Assembly: GCA_050252075.1 (NCBI GenBank)
Contig: JBFWLP010000023.1
Location: 1-37,104, forward strand
DNA from: JAAYGT01 sp050252075
Lineage (GTDB): Bacteria; Pseudomonadota; Gammaproteobacteria; Burkholderiales; Burkholderiaceae_B
Length of the DNA stretch: 37,104 nucleotides
Reading direction: 5' to 3'
A program made the position numbers and the translations under genes. This document shows positions 1-7,846 of this stretch, one piece after another. The stretch's first letter is position 1; each line of letters opens with the position of its first letter. The notes beneath the pieces were generated by a model, which searched no databases, was not told the origin of the DNA, and was given only the letters and a program-made list of their open reading frames with translations.

Positions 1-93
1 TCACGCAGAGCGTACGGGTTCAGGAACTTTGAGAATTACCGCATGCGGGTCTTAGCCCAGTGCGGTTGGAACGGTGTGATTAACCGTGTCTAG
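1..93 (+). pseudogene. 3' end of an ISL3-like transposase (cut by window edge)
   Basis: An open frame runs from the first base to a TAG at 91-93 and encodes 30 residues that include RRAYGFRNFENYRMRVL and end in NGVINRV. This resembles the extreme C-terminus of ISL3-family DDE transposases, where an R-x-A-(Y/F)-G-F-x-N-F-x-x-(Y/F)-R motif is typical. The rest lies outside the window, so it cannot be said whether the gene is intact. It is followed at once by a candidate terminal inverted repeat. The family call rests on one short motif. Confidence 0.6.
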
Positions 94-127
94 TGAATGT
101 GCCGTCCCCCGATAATGGGGTAGAGCC
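94..127. mobile_element. Candidate right end of the ISL3-like element
   Basis: Read on the minus strand from 127, the sequence begins GGCTCTACCCCATTATCG, with a CCCC/GGGG inner symmetry. ISL3-family elements often have ends starting GGCTCT. The end lies 34 bases past the transposase stop, a plausible distance. The next eight bases, ATAAAAGC at 128-135, are AT-rich and would be the target duplication if the family rule of 8 bp holds. The other copy is outside the window. Confidence 0.5.
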
Positions 128-129
128 AT

Positions 130-153
130 AAAAGCCACCAAAATTGGTGGCTC
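130..153 (-). terminator. Rho-independent terminator of tRNA-Ser
   Basis: On the minus strand GAGCCACC-AATTTT-GGTGGCTTTT forms a stable stem followed by a short T run, 28 bases past the 3' end of the tRNA. The ISL3-like end abuts the T-run side, so the insertion appears to have targeted the terminator. Confidence 0.65.
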
Positions 154-180
154 TGTCTTGCTGTAAGTGCTTGAAATTCT

Positions 181-270
181 TGGCGGACAGGGTGGGATTC
201 GAACCCACGATACGCCTAAACGTATACCGGATTTCGAGTCCGGCGCATTCGACCTCTCTGCCACCTGTCC
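181..270 (-). tRNA. tRNA-Ser (anticodon CGA)
   Basis: The minus strand reads GGACAGGTGGCAGAGAGGTC and so on, with acceptor arm GGACAGG/CCTGTCC, an anticodon stem CCGGA/TCCGG around loop CTCGAAA (anticodon CGA), a long class II variable arm typical of tRNA-Ser, a GGTTCGAATCC T-loop and an encoded 3' CCA at 183-181. Length is 90 bases. It decodes UCG. The neighbouring coding gene is on the opposite strand, so it is transcribed alone. Confidence 0.95.
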
Positions 271-396
271 TGATGCTGCGAGGTTAGCCGGTAATTCTAG
301 CATAAATTTTTTCGGCCCGCCGTTATTCCAGGCAGTTACACTTGAAGGCCGGATGTCCTGTTTGACGGTATCTCCTCCAATTCACAAGGGAATATT

Positions 397-1179
397 ATGC
401 TGAAAGGTAAAAATGCGGTTGTAACCGGTTCAACCAGTGGTATTGGTCTGGCCATGGCGCGTCAGTTTGCCGCCAGTGGTGCGAATGTGGTGCTGAACGG
501 TTTTGGCGACGCCGATGCCATTGAGAAAACCCGGGCGGGTATCGAAACCGAATACGGTGTGAAAGCGGTTTATATCAACGCCGACCTGATGGATGCGCAG
601 GCCACCCGCCGGTTCATCGACGATGCGGTTCAGGCGCTGGGCGGTGTGCACATTCTGGTGAACAATGCCGGTATTCAGCACACGGATCGTGTCGAGGATT
701 TTCCCGTCGAGCGTTGGGACGCCGTTATTGCGCTGAATCTGTCGGCGGTCTTTCACGGCTCGGCGGCGGCGCTGCCGTACATGCAGAAACAAGGCTGGGG
801 GCGCATTATCAATATTGCGTCGGCGCACGGCCTGGTCGGTTCGCCGTTCAAGTCGGCCTATGTGGCTGCCAAGCACGGTGTCGTGGGGCTAACGAAGGTA
901 ACGGCCCTGGAAAACGCGGGCAGTGGCATTACGGTCAATGCGATTTGTCCGGGTTGGGTGCGTACGGCGCTGGTGGAAAAGCAAATTGAAGCGCTGGCGC
1001 AAAAGCAGGGGCTCAGCATCGACGACGCGGCCCGCGAGCTGTTGGCCGAGAAACAGCCGTCCTTGCAGTTCGTAACGCCCGAGCAGCTGGCCGGCGCGGC
1101 GGTATTTCTGGCGTCAGAAGCGGCGGCGCAAATGACCGGCACTACCTTGTCGCTGGATGGCGGCTGGACCGCGCGCTAA
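397..1179 (+). CDS. bdhA: 3-hydroxybutyrate dehydrogenase (SDR family)
   Basis: This 260-residue classical short-chain dehydrogenase probably oxidises (R)-3-hydroxybutyrate to acetoacetate with NAD in the cytoplasm, the last step of polyhydroxybutyrate or ketone-body use. The sequence shows the nucleotide motif TGSTSGIG (residues 10-17), NNAGIQH, and the segment HGLVGSPFKSAYVAAKHG with catalytic Tyr155 and Lys159. The length and the Tyr155/Lys159 positions match characterised bacterial 3-hydroxybutyrate dehydrogenases. The IQH after NNAG and SPFKSAYVAAKHG are typical of that group rather than of generic SDRs. The ATG follows a purine-rich AAGGGAA. yaaA follows 20 bases later in the same direction and may be co-transcribed, without obvious functional link. 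Confidence 0.87.
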   Translation: MLKGKNAVVTGSTSGIGLAMARQFAASGANVVLNGFGDADAIEKTRAGIETEYGVKAVYINADLMDAQATRRFIDDAVQALGGVHILVNNAGIQHTDRVEDFPVERWDAVIALNLSAVFHGSAAALPYMQKQGWGRIINIASAHGLVGSPFKSAYVAAKHGVVGLTKVTALENAGSGITVNAICPGWVRTALVEKQIEALAQKQGLSIDDAARELLAEKQPSLQFVTPEQLAGAAVFLASEAAAQMTGTTLSLDGGWTAR

Positions 1180-1199
1180 CACGGGAAAGGGTGATATCT

Positions 1200-1982
1200 A
1201 TGCTGTTGTTGCTTTCTCCGGCCAAGAAGCTGGATTACGACACGCCGGTGCGTACCGGGCTTCATACGCAGCCATTGTTTGTGAGCCAGGCGTCGGAACT
1301 GATTGCCATTCTGAAAAAAAGAACGGTAGAGCAGGTGGCGGAGCTCATGAAACTGAGCGATGCATTGGCGACGCTGAATGTTGACCGTTATGCGCAGTGG
1401 GAGCCCACGTTCGACCTGGACCATGCGCGTCAGGCACTGCTGGCGTTCAACGGCGATGTCTACGAAGGCCTGGATGCCCCCGGCTTGCCCGACAAGCAGT
1501 TAACCTGGGCGCAAGAGCATGTGGTTATATTGAGCGGCCTTTATGGCGCTTTGCGGCCGCTCGATTTAATGCGGCCGTATCGTCTGGAAATGGGAACGCG
1601 TCTTGAAAATCCCCATGGCAAAACACTGTATGCCTTCTGGGGCAGCCAGATTGCCCGTTATCTGAACGAGCGACTCGATGACGAAAAAGGCGGGGGCGAC
1701 AAGCGGGTTGTCCTGAATCTGGCCTCGGAAGAGTATTTCAAGGTGGTTGATCTGAAAACCTTGAAGGCAAGGGTAGTGCAGTGTGTTTTCCAGGACTATA
1801 AAAATGGTCAATGGAAGGTCATCAGTTTCCATGCCAAGCGTGCGCGCGGCCTGATGGCGCGCTACATCATCCAGAATGGTATTCGCAAGGTTGCCGATCT
1901 GGCGGGTTTCGACAGCGAGGGCTATGCCTATGCGCCCGAGGCGTCGTCTGATGACCAGTGGGTGTTTCGCCGGGCGGCCTAG
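1200..1982 (+). CDS. yaaA: YaaA family peroxide-stress protein
   Basis: A 260-residue protein of the YaaA/DUF328 family. In Escherichia coli YaaA lowers free intracellular iron under hydrogen peroxide stress and so limits DNA damage; the protein has a DNA-binding-capable fold and is cytoplasmic. The family signature is plain: N-terminal LLLLSPAKKLDY, the central LSGLYGALRPLDLMRPYRLEMG block (residues about 105-126), and FHAKRARGLMARYII near residue 210. The ATG at 1200 is chosen because family members begin MLLLLSPAKK and GGAAAGGG sits 8 bases upstream; a GTG three codons earlier is in frame. Length matches the family. Confidence 0.9.
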   Translation: MLLLLSPAKKLDYDTPVRTGLHTQPLFVSQASELIAILKKRTVEQVAELMKLSDALATLNVDRYAQWEPTFDLDHARQALLAFNGDVYEGLDAPGLPDKQLTWAQEHVVILSGLYGALRPLDLMRPYRLEMGTRLENPHGKTLYAFWGSQIARYLNERLDDEKGGGDKRVVLNLASEEYFKVVDLKTLKARVVQCVFQDYKNGQWKVISFHAKRARGLMARYIIQNGIRKVADLAGFDSEGYAYAPEASSDDQWVFRRAA

Positions 1983-2017
1983 TCAGGCACATGCGGGCTA
2001 CGCCGGTACTGCGGGTG

Positions 2018-4303
2018 TCATACGGATGCGGTGACGCGGTTCGTTGCCACCGCCGCGGTTTCCGGCGGAGCCAGCCCTCGCATTTCCTGCCGTATGAGCG
2101 TAGCGGCTTTCACCATCTGGCGTATGGGGTAGGCCAAAGCAGCCAGCTCTCCGTCGGTTTCTATCGATACCGGGGCGTCGGCGTTGCGGTCGTCCAGCGC
2201 CGCTTCAACGGCGTTCAACGACCCCTGGATGCCATCGGGCACACGGGGCAGGGCCGCCAGCAACGGAATGGCCGATGTGGTTTGAGACGCCAGGGCATGG
2301 TTCTGGATCAGCAGGTTGTTCAGTGCGGCGACATTTCTCTGGTGCCTGGCCGGCTCGTCCATCATGCGATAGAAAGCCGCCGCAAAGTTGCTGAACGCGA
2401 TATGCATGTTTTTACGGGCCACACGCCAGTTCAGTTCGGCGTCGTGCTGCTCGGCGTCAAGGCGGGCGATCGCCTGGTCGTCCGGCCAGTGCTTGTCGGG
2501 CGGCCCACCCGCTTGTAACGTGGTAAGCAACTGTGTTTTCTGGCGGGTCAGGTTGGCGTATCGCAAGCCAGTGCGCAGCAGCTCTTTGTTCGCCCGGCGT
2601 GTGGCATCGGCCAGCGAGTTCATGAAGCTGTTTTCCCACCACGGCAAAATATAACTGGCCAGTAACGCCAGCGCACATCCGACCAGCGTGTCGATCAGCC
2701 GTTCACCAACGACAAACGTGTTTTCGGGCGCCATGAAATGAAAGGCCAGCAGCACAAACAGCGTGTTGAAAATAGCGGCCAGCATGTAGTTCACCTGAGT
2801 CAGGCTGTAGGCCAGTACCGACGACACTACCAGCACACCCAGATACACCGAATGGTTGCTGGTGGCGTTGAACAGGGCAAGGGCAATGCCGCAACCCACC
2901 AGCGTGCCCAGCAAGCGCCAGCCGTTACGCTGGCGCGTTACTGCGAACCCGGGTTTCATGACAACGATAATGGTCAGAATGACCCAGTACGTGTGCGCCG
3001 CCAGTCCTGGGGCTACCTTTTCCAGCACCGAGGTATGGGTGAGCACGGCCGTTAAGGTAATGGCCAGCCAGATGGCAATGGCGACCCGAATGGCATAACG
3101 GCAATGGGATGAGTCCAGGCGAAGGTTGCTGGTCAGCATGCCGAACCGCCATTTCTGCCGTGACAGAAAGCGGTCGAGCGATTTTTCCAGGCGCTGGTCC
3201 ACCAGTGCCGGATCGGGCGAATGGCCGGCATGATCACCAATGCGGTCGACTAGCCGGGTGGCGTTGCGAAGCCGCCGCAGTACCTGAACCAGCAGCGCGT
3301 AGATTTCGGGTTCGGTGTCGTCAAGGCCCGACTGCCGGTACTTTTCAAGCTCGTATTCAATAGCCCGCAATTCGGCCTTTACGCTGTTGCGCTCTTGTAC
3401 ACGACGTTTTCGTGCCACATTGAGTGCGATACGCGAAAGGTTCATAGCCAGCTTGCGCAGGGCGTCGCGCGAAAAAATAAGAAAATCGCTGTCCGGAAGC
3501 CGGCGCCGCAGTGTGGCGTAATCGGTATGTGTAGCGACCAGGCTGTCGAGTAATGCCACCATGTCGATGAACAGGTTCAGCGAGGCTGCTCGCAGGACAT
3601 CGTTGCGACCTTGTCCCCGAGGCAGCTCGCGCAGCACGGTGTCGCGGGCATCCTGGTGCGCGTCGGTCATGGCCGACTGCGTGCGGATCAATGCCCGGTA
3701 ACTGGCATCGAGATCTTCGTTAATGTCATAAAACCGCGATCGGGCCAGCATGTAGTCGGCCGTGGCAAACAGCGCCACCGATAAGGTTTGCTGCTCTTCC
3801 CGGTGCCAGAAGGCGCGGTGCGCCAGGTAGCTGAATGCGAAATACCATGCCCCGCCCAGCAGGGAATAGCCCGTGTGCACCAGAACCTCGTGCGGCTGTA
3901 ACGGGGTGCGCATGGTCAGAGTCATTACCAGCATGCAGGCAAACCCCAGCAAGCCGCCTTGCTTGCCGAATACGGTGAGCATGGCGAACACAAAGCTTAG
4001 CAGTGGCACGAGCAGCCACGTCAGTAACGCGTGCGATGACGCCAGCCCGGTGATGGCAACGGTGACGGATCCCAGCAATACGGCGGCAAACATCCCGTTG
4101 GTGCCGTAGCGCCGGGGCCCGCCCGGCTGGTCAATGATGGCGACACAGGCCGCGCCGAATGCCGCCACGATACCGGCATCGTAGTTTCCGAAAACACCGA
4201 TGAACAGCAGCGGCAGGGTAAGAACGCCGACCGCCTGTCGTACGCCGCTGAAAAAATACTGGCTGAAGAAAAACTGCTCAAGTTTCGGAAGGCTGGGGGT
4301 CAT
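2018..4303 (-). CDS. FUSC-family inner-membrane protein (YccS/YhfK type)
   Basis: A 761-residue integral membrane protein of the fusaric-acid-resistance (FUSC) superfamily. It has two hydrophobic blocks: one of about five or six helices near residues 20-190 and one near 400-560, each followed by a long soluble helical region. This is the YccS/YhfK duplicated layout, related to the aromatic-acid exporter AaeB. The substrate is unknown; efflux of small organic acids is the family-level expectation. The start at 4303 is preferred because AGGAAA lies 7 bases upstream, although the frame stays open 20 codons further. It converges with yaaA (35-base gap) and is divergent from the operon starting at 4442. 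Confidence 0.75.
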   Translation of the reverse strand: MTPSLPKLEQFFFSQYFFSGVRQAVGVLTLPLLFIGVFGNYDAGIVAAFGAACVAIIDQPGGPRRYGTNGMFAAVLLGSVTVAITGLASSHALLTWLLVPLLSFVFAMLTVFGKQGGLLGFACMLVMTLTMRTPLQPHEVLVHTGYSLLGGAWYFAFSYLAHRAFWHREEQQTLSVALFATADYMLARSRFYDINEDLDASYRALIRTQSAMTDAHQDARDTVLRELPRGQGRNDVLRAASLNLFIDMVALLDSLVATHTDYATLRRRLPDSDFLIFSRDALRKLAMNLSRIALNVARKRRVQERNSVKAELRAIEYELEKYRQSGLDDTEPEIYALLVQVLRRLRNATRLVDRIGDHAGHSPDPALVDQRLEKSLDRFLSRQKWRFGMLTSNLRLDSSHCRYAIRVAIAIWLAITLTAVLTHTSVLEKVAPGLAAHTYWVILTIIVVMKPGFAVTRQRNGWRLLGTLVGCGIALALFNATSNHSVYLGVLVVSSVLAYSLTQVNYMLAAIFNTLFVLLAFHFMAPENTFVVGERLIDTLVGCALALLASYILPWWENSFMNSLADATRRANKELLRTGLRYANLTRQKTQLLTTLQAGGPPDKHWPDDQAIARLDAEQHDAELNWRVARKNMHIAFSNFAAAFYRMMDEPARHQRNVAALNNLLIQNHALASQTTSAIPLLAALPRVPDGIQGSLNAVEAALDDRNADAPVSIETDGELAALAYPIRQMVKAATLIRQEMRGLAPPETAAVATNRVTASV

Positions 4304-4384
4304 GCACAAGTTTCCTGGCGGAGCGAAGACCGGGGTGTAAAGCAGTGGCAAGTATAGAAGCAAAGCGTTGGTTTCGGCAGCGGA

Positions 4385-4413
4385 TTGACTTTATAGAACG
4401 ATCGTTCTACGAT
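4385..4413 (+). promoter_or_regulatory. Promoter of the lva-like operon
   Basis: TTGACT at 4385-4390 and TACGAT at 4408-4413 are separated by exactly 17 bases and precede the SDR start by 29 bases. Both hexamers fit sigma-70 boxes (5/6 and 4/6). The spacer is almost wholly occupied by a perfect palindrome, so repression by occlusion is the natural reading. Confidence 0.6.
4394..4409. promoter_or_regulatory. Palindromic operator, probable TetR site
   Basis: TAGAACGATCGTTCTA is a perfect 16-bp inverted repeat lying between the -35 and -10 elements. Perfect 14-20 bp palindromes in promoter spacers are typical of TetR-family repressors, and a TetR gene is the last gene of the operon this promoter would drive. 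Binding is inferred, not shown. Confidence 0.6.
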
Positions 4414-4441
4414 GAGTTCCTGTGCCGACAGGAGGAACAAC

Positions 4442-5209
4442 ATGGCAAACGAGCAGTGTTTGAATGGCAAGGTCGCGCTGGTAACGGGCGCGGCCGGGGC
4501 TTTGGGGGAAAATTTCGCGCATACGCTGGGGCGGGCCGGGGCAAAGGTGGTGGTGGCAGGGCGGCGCCTGGCACCTTTGCGGCAGGTCGCTTCTGCACTG
4601 CGCGATCAGGGTGTGCAGGCATTGGCGGTTTCCATGGATGTCACCGATGAGTCCAGCGTGGCGGCGGCGTTTGATCAGGTCGAGCGCGAGTTTGGCCGCG
4701 TAAATGTGGTGGTCAACAATGCCGGTATCGCCGTCAACAAGCCTGCCATTAAAACGTCGCTGCAGGAATGGTCCAGCGTGGTCGATACCAATCTGAAAGG
4801 GTGCTGGGTGGTGTGTTCCCAGGCGGCCCGTCGCTTGGTGGCCGCCGGCGAGCCCGGTTCCATTATCAATATTTCCTCTATCTTGGGTTATCGGGTGGCC
4901 GGGGCCGTTATTGGCTACACCACTGCCAAGGCCGGCCTGGAGCAAATGACCAAAGCCCTGGCCCTGGAGTGGGCGCGTTACGGTATTCGCGTCAATGCCA
5001 TTGCACCGGGCTACATTGAAACAGAGCTGAATCGTGACTTTTTCCACAGCGACGCGGGTCAGGCCATGATCAACCGCATACCGCAGCGGCGCCTGGGGCA
5101 GCCGCACCACCTGGACGGCGCATTGCTGCTGCTTGCGTCGGATGCCTCTGAATACATGACGGGCAGCTCCATCGTTATCGACGGCGGCCACCTGCAATCC
5201 ACTCTTTAA
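4442..5209 (+). CDS. SDR oxidoreductase, LvaD-like role
   Basis: A 255-residue short-chain dehydrogenase with TGAAGALGE cofactor motif near residue 15, NNAG, the INISS serine and Tyr159-x-x-x-Lys163. The C-terminal GSSIVIDGG is typical of classical SDRs. On its own the substrate is open. Because the next four genes match LvaC, LvaA, LvaB and LvaE, I infer that it reduces a 4-ketoacyl-CoA to the 4-hydroxyacyl-CoA (or the reverse). The start is set by AGGAGGAA 5 bases upstream of the ATG; an in-frame ATG at 4412 would overlap the promoter. First gene of the operon, 19 bases before the acyl-CoA dehydrogenase gene. Confidence 0.8.
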   Translation: MANEQCLNGKVALVTGAAGALGENFAHTLGRAGAKVVVAGRRLAPLRQVASALRDQGVQALAVSMDVTDESSVAAAFDQVEREFGRVNVVVNNAGIAVNKPAIKTSLQEWSSVVDTNLKGCWVVCSQAARRLVAAGEPGSIINISSILGYRVAGAVIGYTTAKAGLEQMTKALALEWARYGIRVNAIAPGYIETELNRDFFHSDAGQAMINRIPQRRLGQPHHLDGALLLLASDASEYMTGSSIVIDGGHLQSTL

Positions 5210-5228
5210 ACGTACAAGGATTCTTATT

Positions 5229-6425
5229 ATGGACTTCACCCTTTCGCCCAAAGTTGACGATTTGCGCCAGCGCGTCAAAGCCTTTGTCGACAGCGAATTA
5301 ATTCCCCTGGAAGACAACCCCGCCAATTACGACGAGCACGAGAATATTGCGCCGTCGGTGCTCAAGGCCATGCGTGCGCGGGCCAAGGCGCAAGGGTTGT
5401 GGTGTTTGCAAATGCCACAGGCGTTGGGCGGGCAGGGGCTGAGCATGGCGGAAATGGCGCCGTGCTACGAGGAAATGAACCGGTCTATTTTCGGACCGGT
5501 GGTATTCAATTCGGCGGCTCCCGACGACGGCAACATGATGGTGCTGAACAAAGTGGCCACGCCGGAACAAAAAGAGCGCTGGCTGATGCCCATTGTGCGG
5601 GGTGATATCCAGTCGTCGTTTGTCATGACCGAACCGGCGCCCGGCGCTGGGTCGGATCCGTCCATGATGCTGACCACCGCTGAAAAAGACGGTAATGACT
5701 GGGTCATCAACGGTCACAAGCACTTCATTACCGGGGCGGGTGCGTCAACGCATTTCATTCTTATTGCGCGCACGTCGAACGACGCGCGTAAAGGTTTGTC
5801 GGCCTTTCTGTTTCACAAAGACACCCCGGGTTGGAACATTGTTCGCCGTATTCCCATCATGGGTCCCGAAGAGCATGGTGGTCACTGCGAGCTGCGTTTC
5901 ACCAACATGCGTATCCCCGACGAGAACCGCCTGATGAATGTGGGTGACGGCCTGAAACTGACGCAAATCCGCCTGGGCCCGGCACGCCTCACGCATTGCA
6001 TGCGCTGGCTGGGGCTGTCCAAGCGTGCCATGGAGATCGCGTCCGATTACGTCACCCACCGTGAGTCGTTCGGTTCCACCCTGGCCGAGCGTGAAGGGGT
6101 GCAGTGGCTGCTGGGCGAGGCCGCCATGCAAATCCAGATCAGCCGGCTGCTGACCATGCATGCTGCCTGGAAGCTTGATCAGGGCGATTTCGCACGTAAA
6201 GAAGTGTCCATGGCCAAGGTTGCCGTGGCAGACACCCTGCACAAGGCGGTGGATACGGCCATTCAGCTGTGTGGCGCGCGCGGCTATTCCAAAGATACCC
6301 GGCTTGAGTGGATGTATCGCTATGCGCGTCAGGCCCGCCTGGTCGACGGTGCTTCCGAGGTTCACAAAATGGTGCTTTCCAAGAATCTCCTGGCGGAAGG
6401 CACCGATTTCTGGCGTTGGGGCTGA
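5229..6425 (+). CDS. Acyl-CoA dehydrogenase family, ACAD10/11- and LvaC-like
   Basis: A 398-residue flavoprotein of the acyl-CoA dehydrogenase fold: all-helical N-domain, the middle-domain motif FVMTEPAPGAGSDPS, and a C-terminal helical domain with ESFGSTLAEREGVQ and QLCGARGYSKDTRLE. In ordinary medium-chain dehydrogenases the catalytic base is the Glu of a Y-E-G-T-S motif. Here the aligned motif is V-D-G-A-S-E-V-H with Asp373. That Asp is a feature of the ACAD10/ACAD11 group, which processes 4-phosphorylated acyl-CoAs, and of LvaC. I therefore infer phosphate elimination from 4-phosphoacyl-CoA on the way to the 3-hydroxyacyl-CoA, not simple alpha-beta oxidation. It is followed after 6 bases by the kinase gene. 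Confidence 0.82.
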   Translation: MDFTLSPKVDDLRQRVKAFVDSELIPLEDNPANYDEHENIAPSVLKAMRARAKAQGLWCLQMPQALGGQGLSMAEMAPCYEEMNRSIFGPVVFNSAAPDDGNMMVLNKVATPEQKERWLMPIVRGDIQSSFVMTEPAPGAGSDPSMMLTTAEKDGNDWVINGHKHFITGAGASTHFILIARTSNDARKGLSAFLFHKDTPGWNIVRRIPIMGPEEHGGHCELRFTNMRIPDENRLMNVGDGLKLTQIRLGPARLTHCMRWLGLSKRAMEIASDYVTHRESFGSTLAEREGVQWLLGEAAMQIQISRLLTMHAAWKLDQGDFARKEVSMAKVAVADTLHKAVDTAIQLCGARGYSKDTRLEWMYRYARQARLVDGASEVHKMVLSKNLLAEGTDFWRWG

Positions 6426-6431
6426 CACGGT

Positions 6432-7469
6432 ATGAAGGATACACAGGCGATCAGCCAGGCGCTGGCTGAGTACATCAGGCGGCAGTCGGGTGCGGATCAG
6501 GTAACCGTACTGGAGTTTTCCAGGCTCTCGGGGGGGGCAATTCAAAGCAATTACGCACTCACCGTAGAGTGTCGCGGCGGGTCGCTGGCAGGCACGCATG
6601 CGTTGGTGGTGCGCAGCGACTCGCCGTCCCAGGTAAGTGTCAGCCTTAGCCGGGCCCAGGAGTTTGCGGTCTTGTGTGCCGCTTTCCAGGCCGGAGTCAC
6701 CGTGCCTCGCCCCTATTGGCTGTGTGAAGACGCCTCGTTAATCGGTGTGCCGTTCTGCATAATGGCGCGTGTATCCGGAAGTGCGAATGGCCGCACCCTG
6801 GTGCGCGGCGGGGTTTCGCCGTTGCAGGCGCAGGCGCTGACCGCCCAGCTGGGTACGGAACTGGCGCGGCTGCACACGATACAGCCGCCGAATGCCGGTC
6901 TGTCATTTCTGCCGGTTCCGCACCTGCCGCCTGCCAAGGCCAGGGTAGAGCAGTACCGGCAGGCGCTCGACCAGATTCCGGAGCCGCATCCCGTAATGGA
7001 ATATGCGTTGAACTGGCTGCACGACAATGCGCCCGCATCGGCAACTACTGTGCTGTGTCATTGCGATTTTCGTACCGGGAACTATATGGTGGATCAGGGC
7101 AGGCTGACCGGCGTGCTGGACTGGGAGTTCGCCACCTGGAGCGACCCTTACGAAGACCTGGGCTGGTTGTGTTCACGTAGCTGGCGTTTCGGTGCTTTCG
7201 ACAAGCCGGTCGGCGGCATCGGCCGGAAGGCCGATCTGTTCCGCGCGTACGAGCAGGCCGGCGGATTCCGGGTTGACCCCCGGACAGTCAGCTACTGGGA
7301 GGTCATGGCGTTGGTGCGCTGGGCTATCATTGCCTTGCAACAGGCGCAGCGCCATTTGTCGGGGCAAGAGCCGTCGCTGGAACTGGCCCTTACGGGCCGT
7401 ATGCTGCCCGAAATGGAATACGACATGCTCAATCAGATCAACGCCATTGCCAAGGAATGCTATGAATAA
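6432..7469 (+). CDS. APH-type phosphotransferase, LvaA-like acyl-CoA kinase
   Basis: A 345-residue kinase of the aminoglycoside-phosphotransferase fold. The Brenner-type motif HCDFRTGN carries catalytic Asp212 and Asn217 (His210 at its head), and LDWE supplies the metal-binding Asp230. APH-like proteins next to ACAD10/11-like dehydrogenases phosphorylate the 4-hydroxyl of 4-hydroxyacyl-CoAs; in human ACAD10/11 the two domains are fused, and in the P. putida lva operon they are separate genes, as here. Antibiotic resistance is unlikely given this context. It overlaps the following small gene by 8 bases (7462-7469), indicating translational coupling. Confidence 0.8.
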   Translation: MKDTQAISQALAEYIRRQSGADQVTVLEFSRLSGGAIQSNYALTVECRGGSLAGTHALVVRSDSPSQVSVSLSRAQEFAVLCAAFQAGVTVPRPYWLCEDASLIGVPFCIMARVSGSANGRTLVRGGVSPLQAQALTAQLGTELARLHTIQPPNAGLSFLPVPHLPPAKARVEQYRQALDQIPEPHPVMEYALNWLHDNAPASATTVLCHCDFRTGNYMVDQGRLTGVLDWEFATWSDPYEDLGWLCSRSWRFGAFDKPVGGIGRKADLFRAYEQAGGFRVDPRTVSYWEVMALVRWAIIALQQAQRHLSGQEPSLELALTGRMLPEMEYDMLNQINAIAKECYE

Positions 7470-7836
7470 TCGCCCTGCCGGAAGTGAATTGCTGACCATT
7501 GCGCGGCGCACTCTGCTCGACGATCTGTTGCCGGCGCTGCCGAAAGACCAGCATTATTCCGCGCTCATGGTGGCGAATGCCATGGCGATTGCCCTGCGTG
7601 AATTGCAGGCGGCAGAGCAGCAGCCCACGGGCGTGCCGGCCGAGTTGCAGCGTTTTCTGGACGATATCGGCGCGCCGGACAGTGCGTCGTCGCAAGACGG
7701 TGAACAGGTGCTTGCCCGTTTCATTCGTGAACGGCGCATTGCCCAGGAACACATGCCGCGCCTGCACGAGCTTTTGCTTTCCGTTACGCAGGGGAAGCTG
7801 GCGCTGTCAAATCCGAAATACCTGTCCGCGTCGTAA
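7462..7836 (+). CDS. DUF6285/LvaB-like small kinase partner
   Basis: A 124-residue, mostly helical, charged protein with no signal peptide or membrane segment. Its N-terminal ELLTIARRTLLDDLLPALP and following ALMVANAMAIALREL match the small proteins that accompany APH-like kinases in such operons. In P. putida the LvaB protein is needed with LvaA for phosphorylation of 4-hydroxyvaleryl-CoA. Here it starts inside the end of the kinase gene (ATGAATAA overlap), which fits two subunits made in equal amounts. The biochemical role of the family is not fully defined; assignment rests on sequence resemblance from memory plus strict gene context. Confidence 0.75.
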   Translation: MNNRPAGSELLTIARRTLLDDLLPALPKDQHYSALMVANAMAIALRELQAAEQQPTGVPAELQRFLDDIGAPDSASSQDGEQVLARFIRERRIAQEHMPRLHELLLSVTQGKLALSNPKYLSAS

Positions 7837-7846
7837 AAGGTGGCTT

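Noticed and set aside
6432..7469. Aminoglycoside phosphotransferase (antibiotic resistance)
   Set aside because: The fold is shared, but the gene sits between an ACAD11-like dehydrogenase and a LvaB-like partner, which fits an acyl-CoA kinase.
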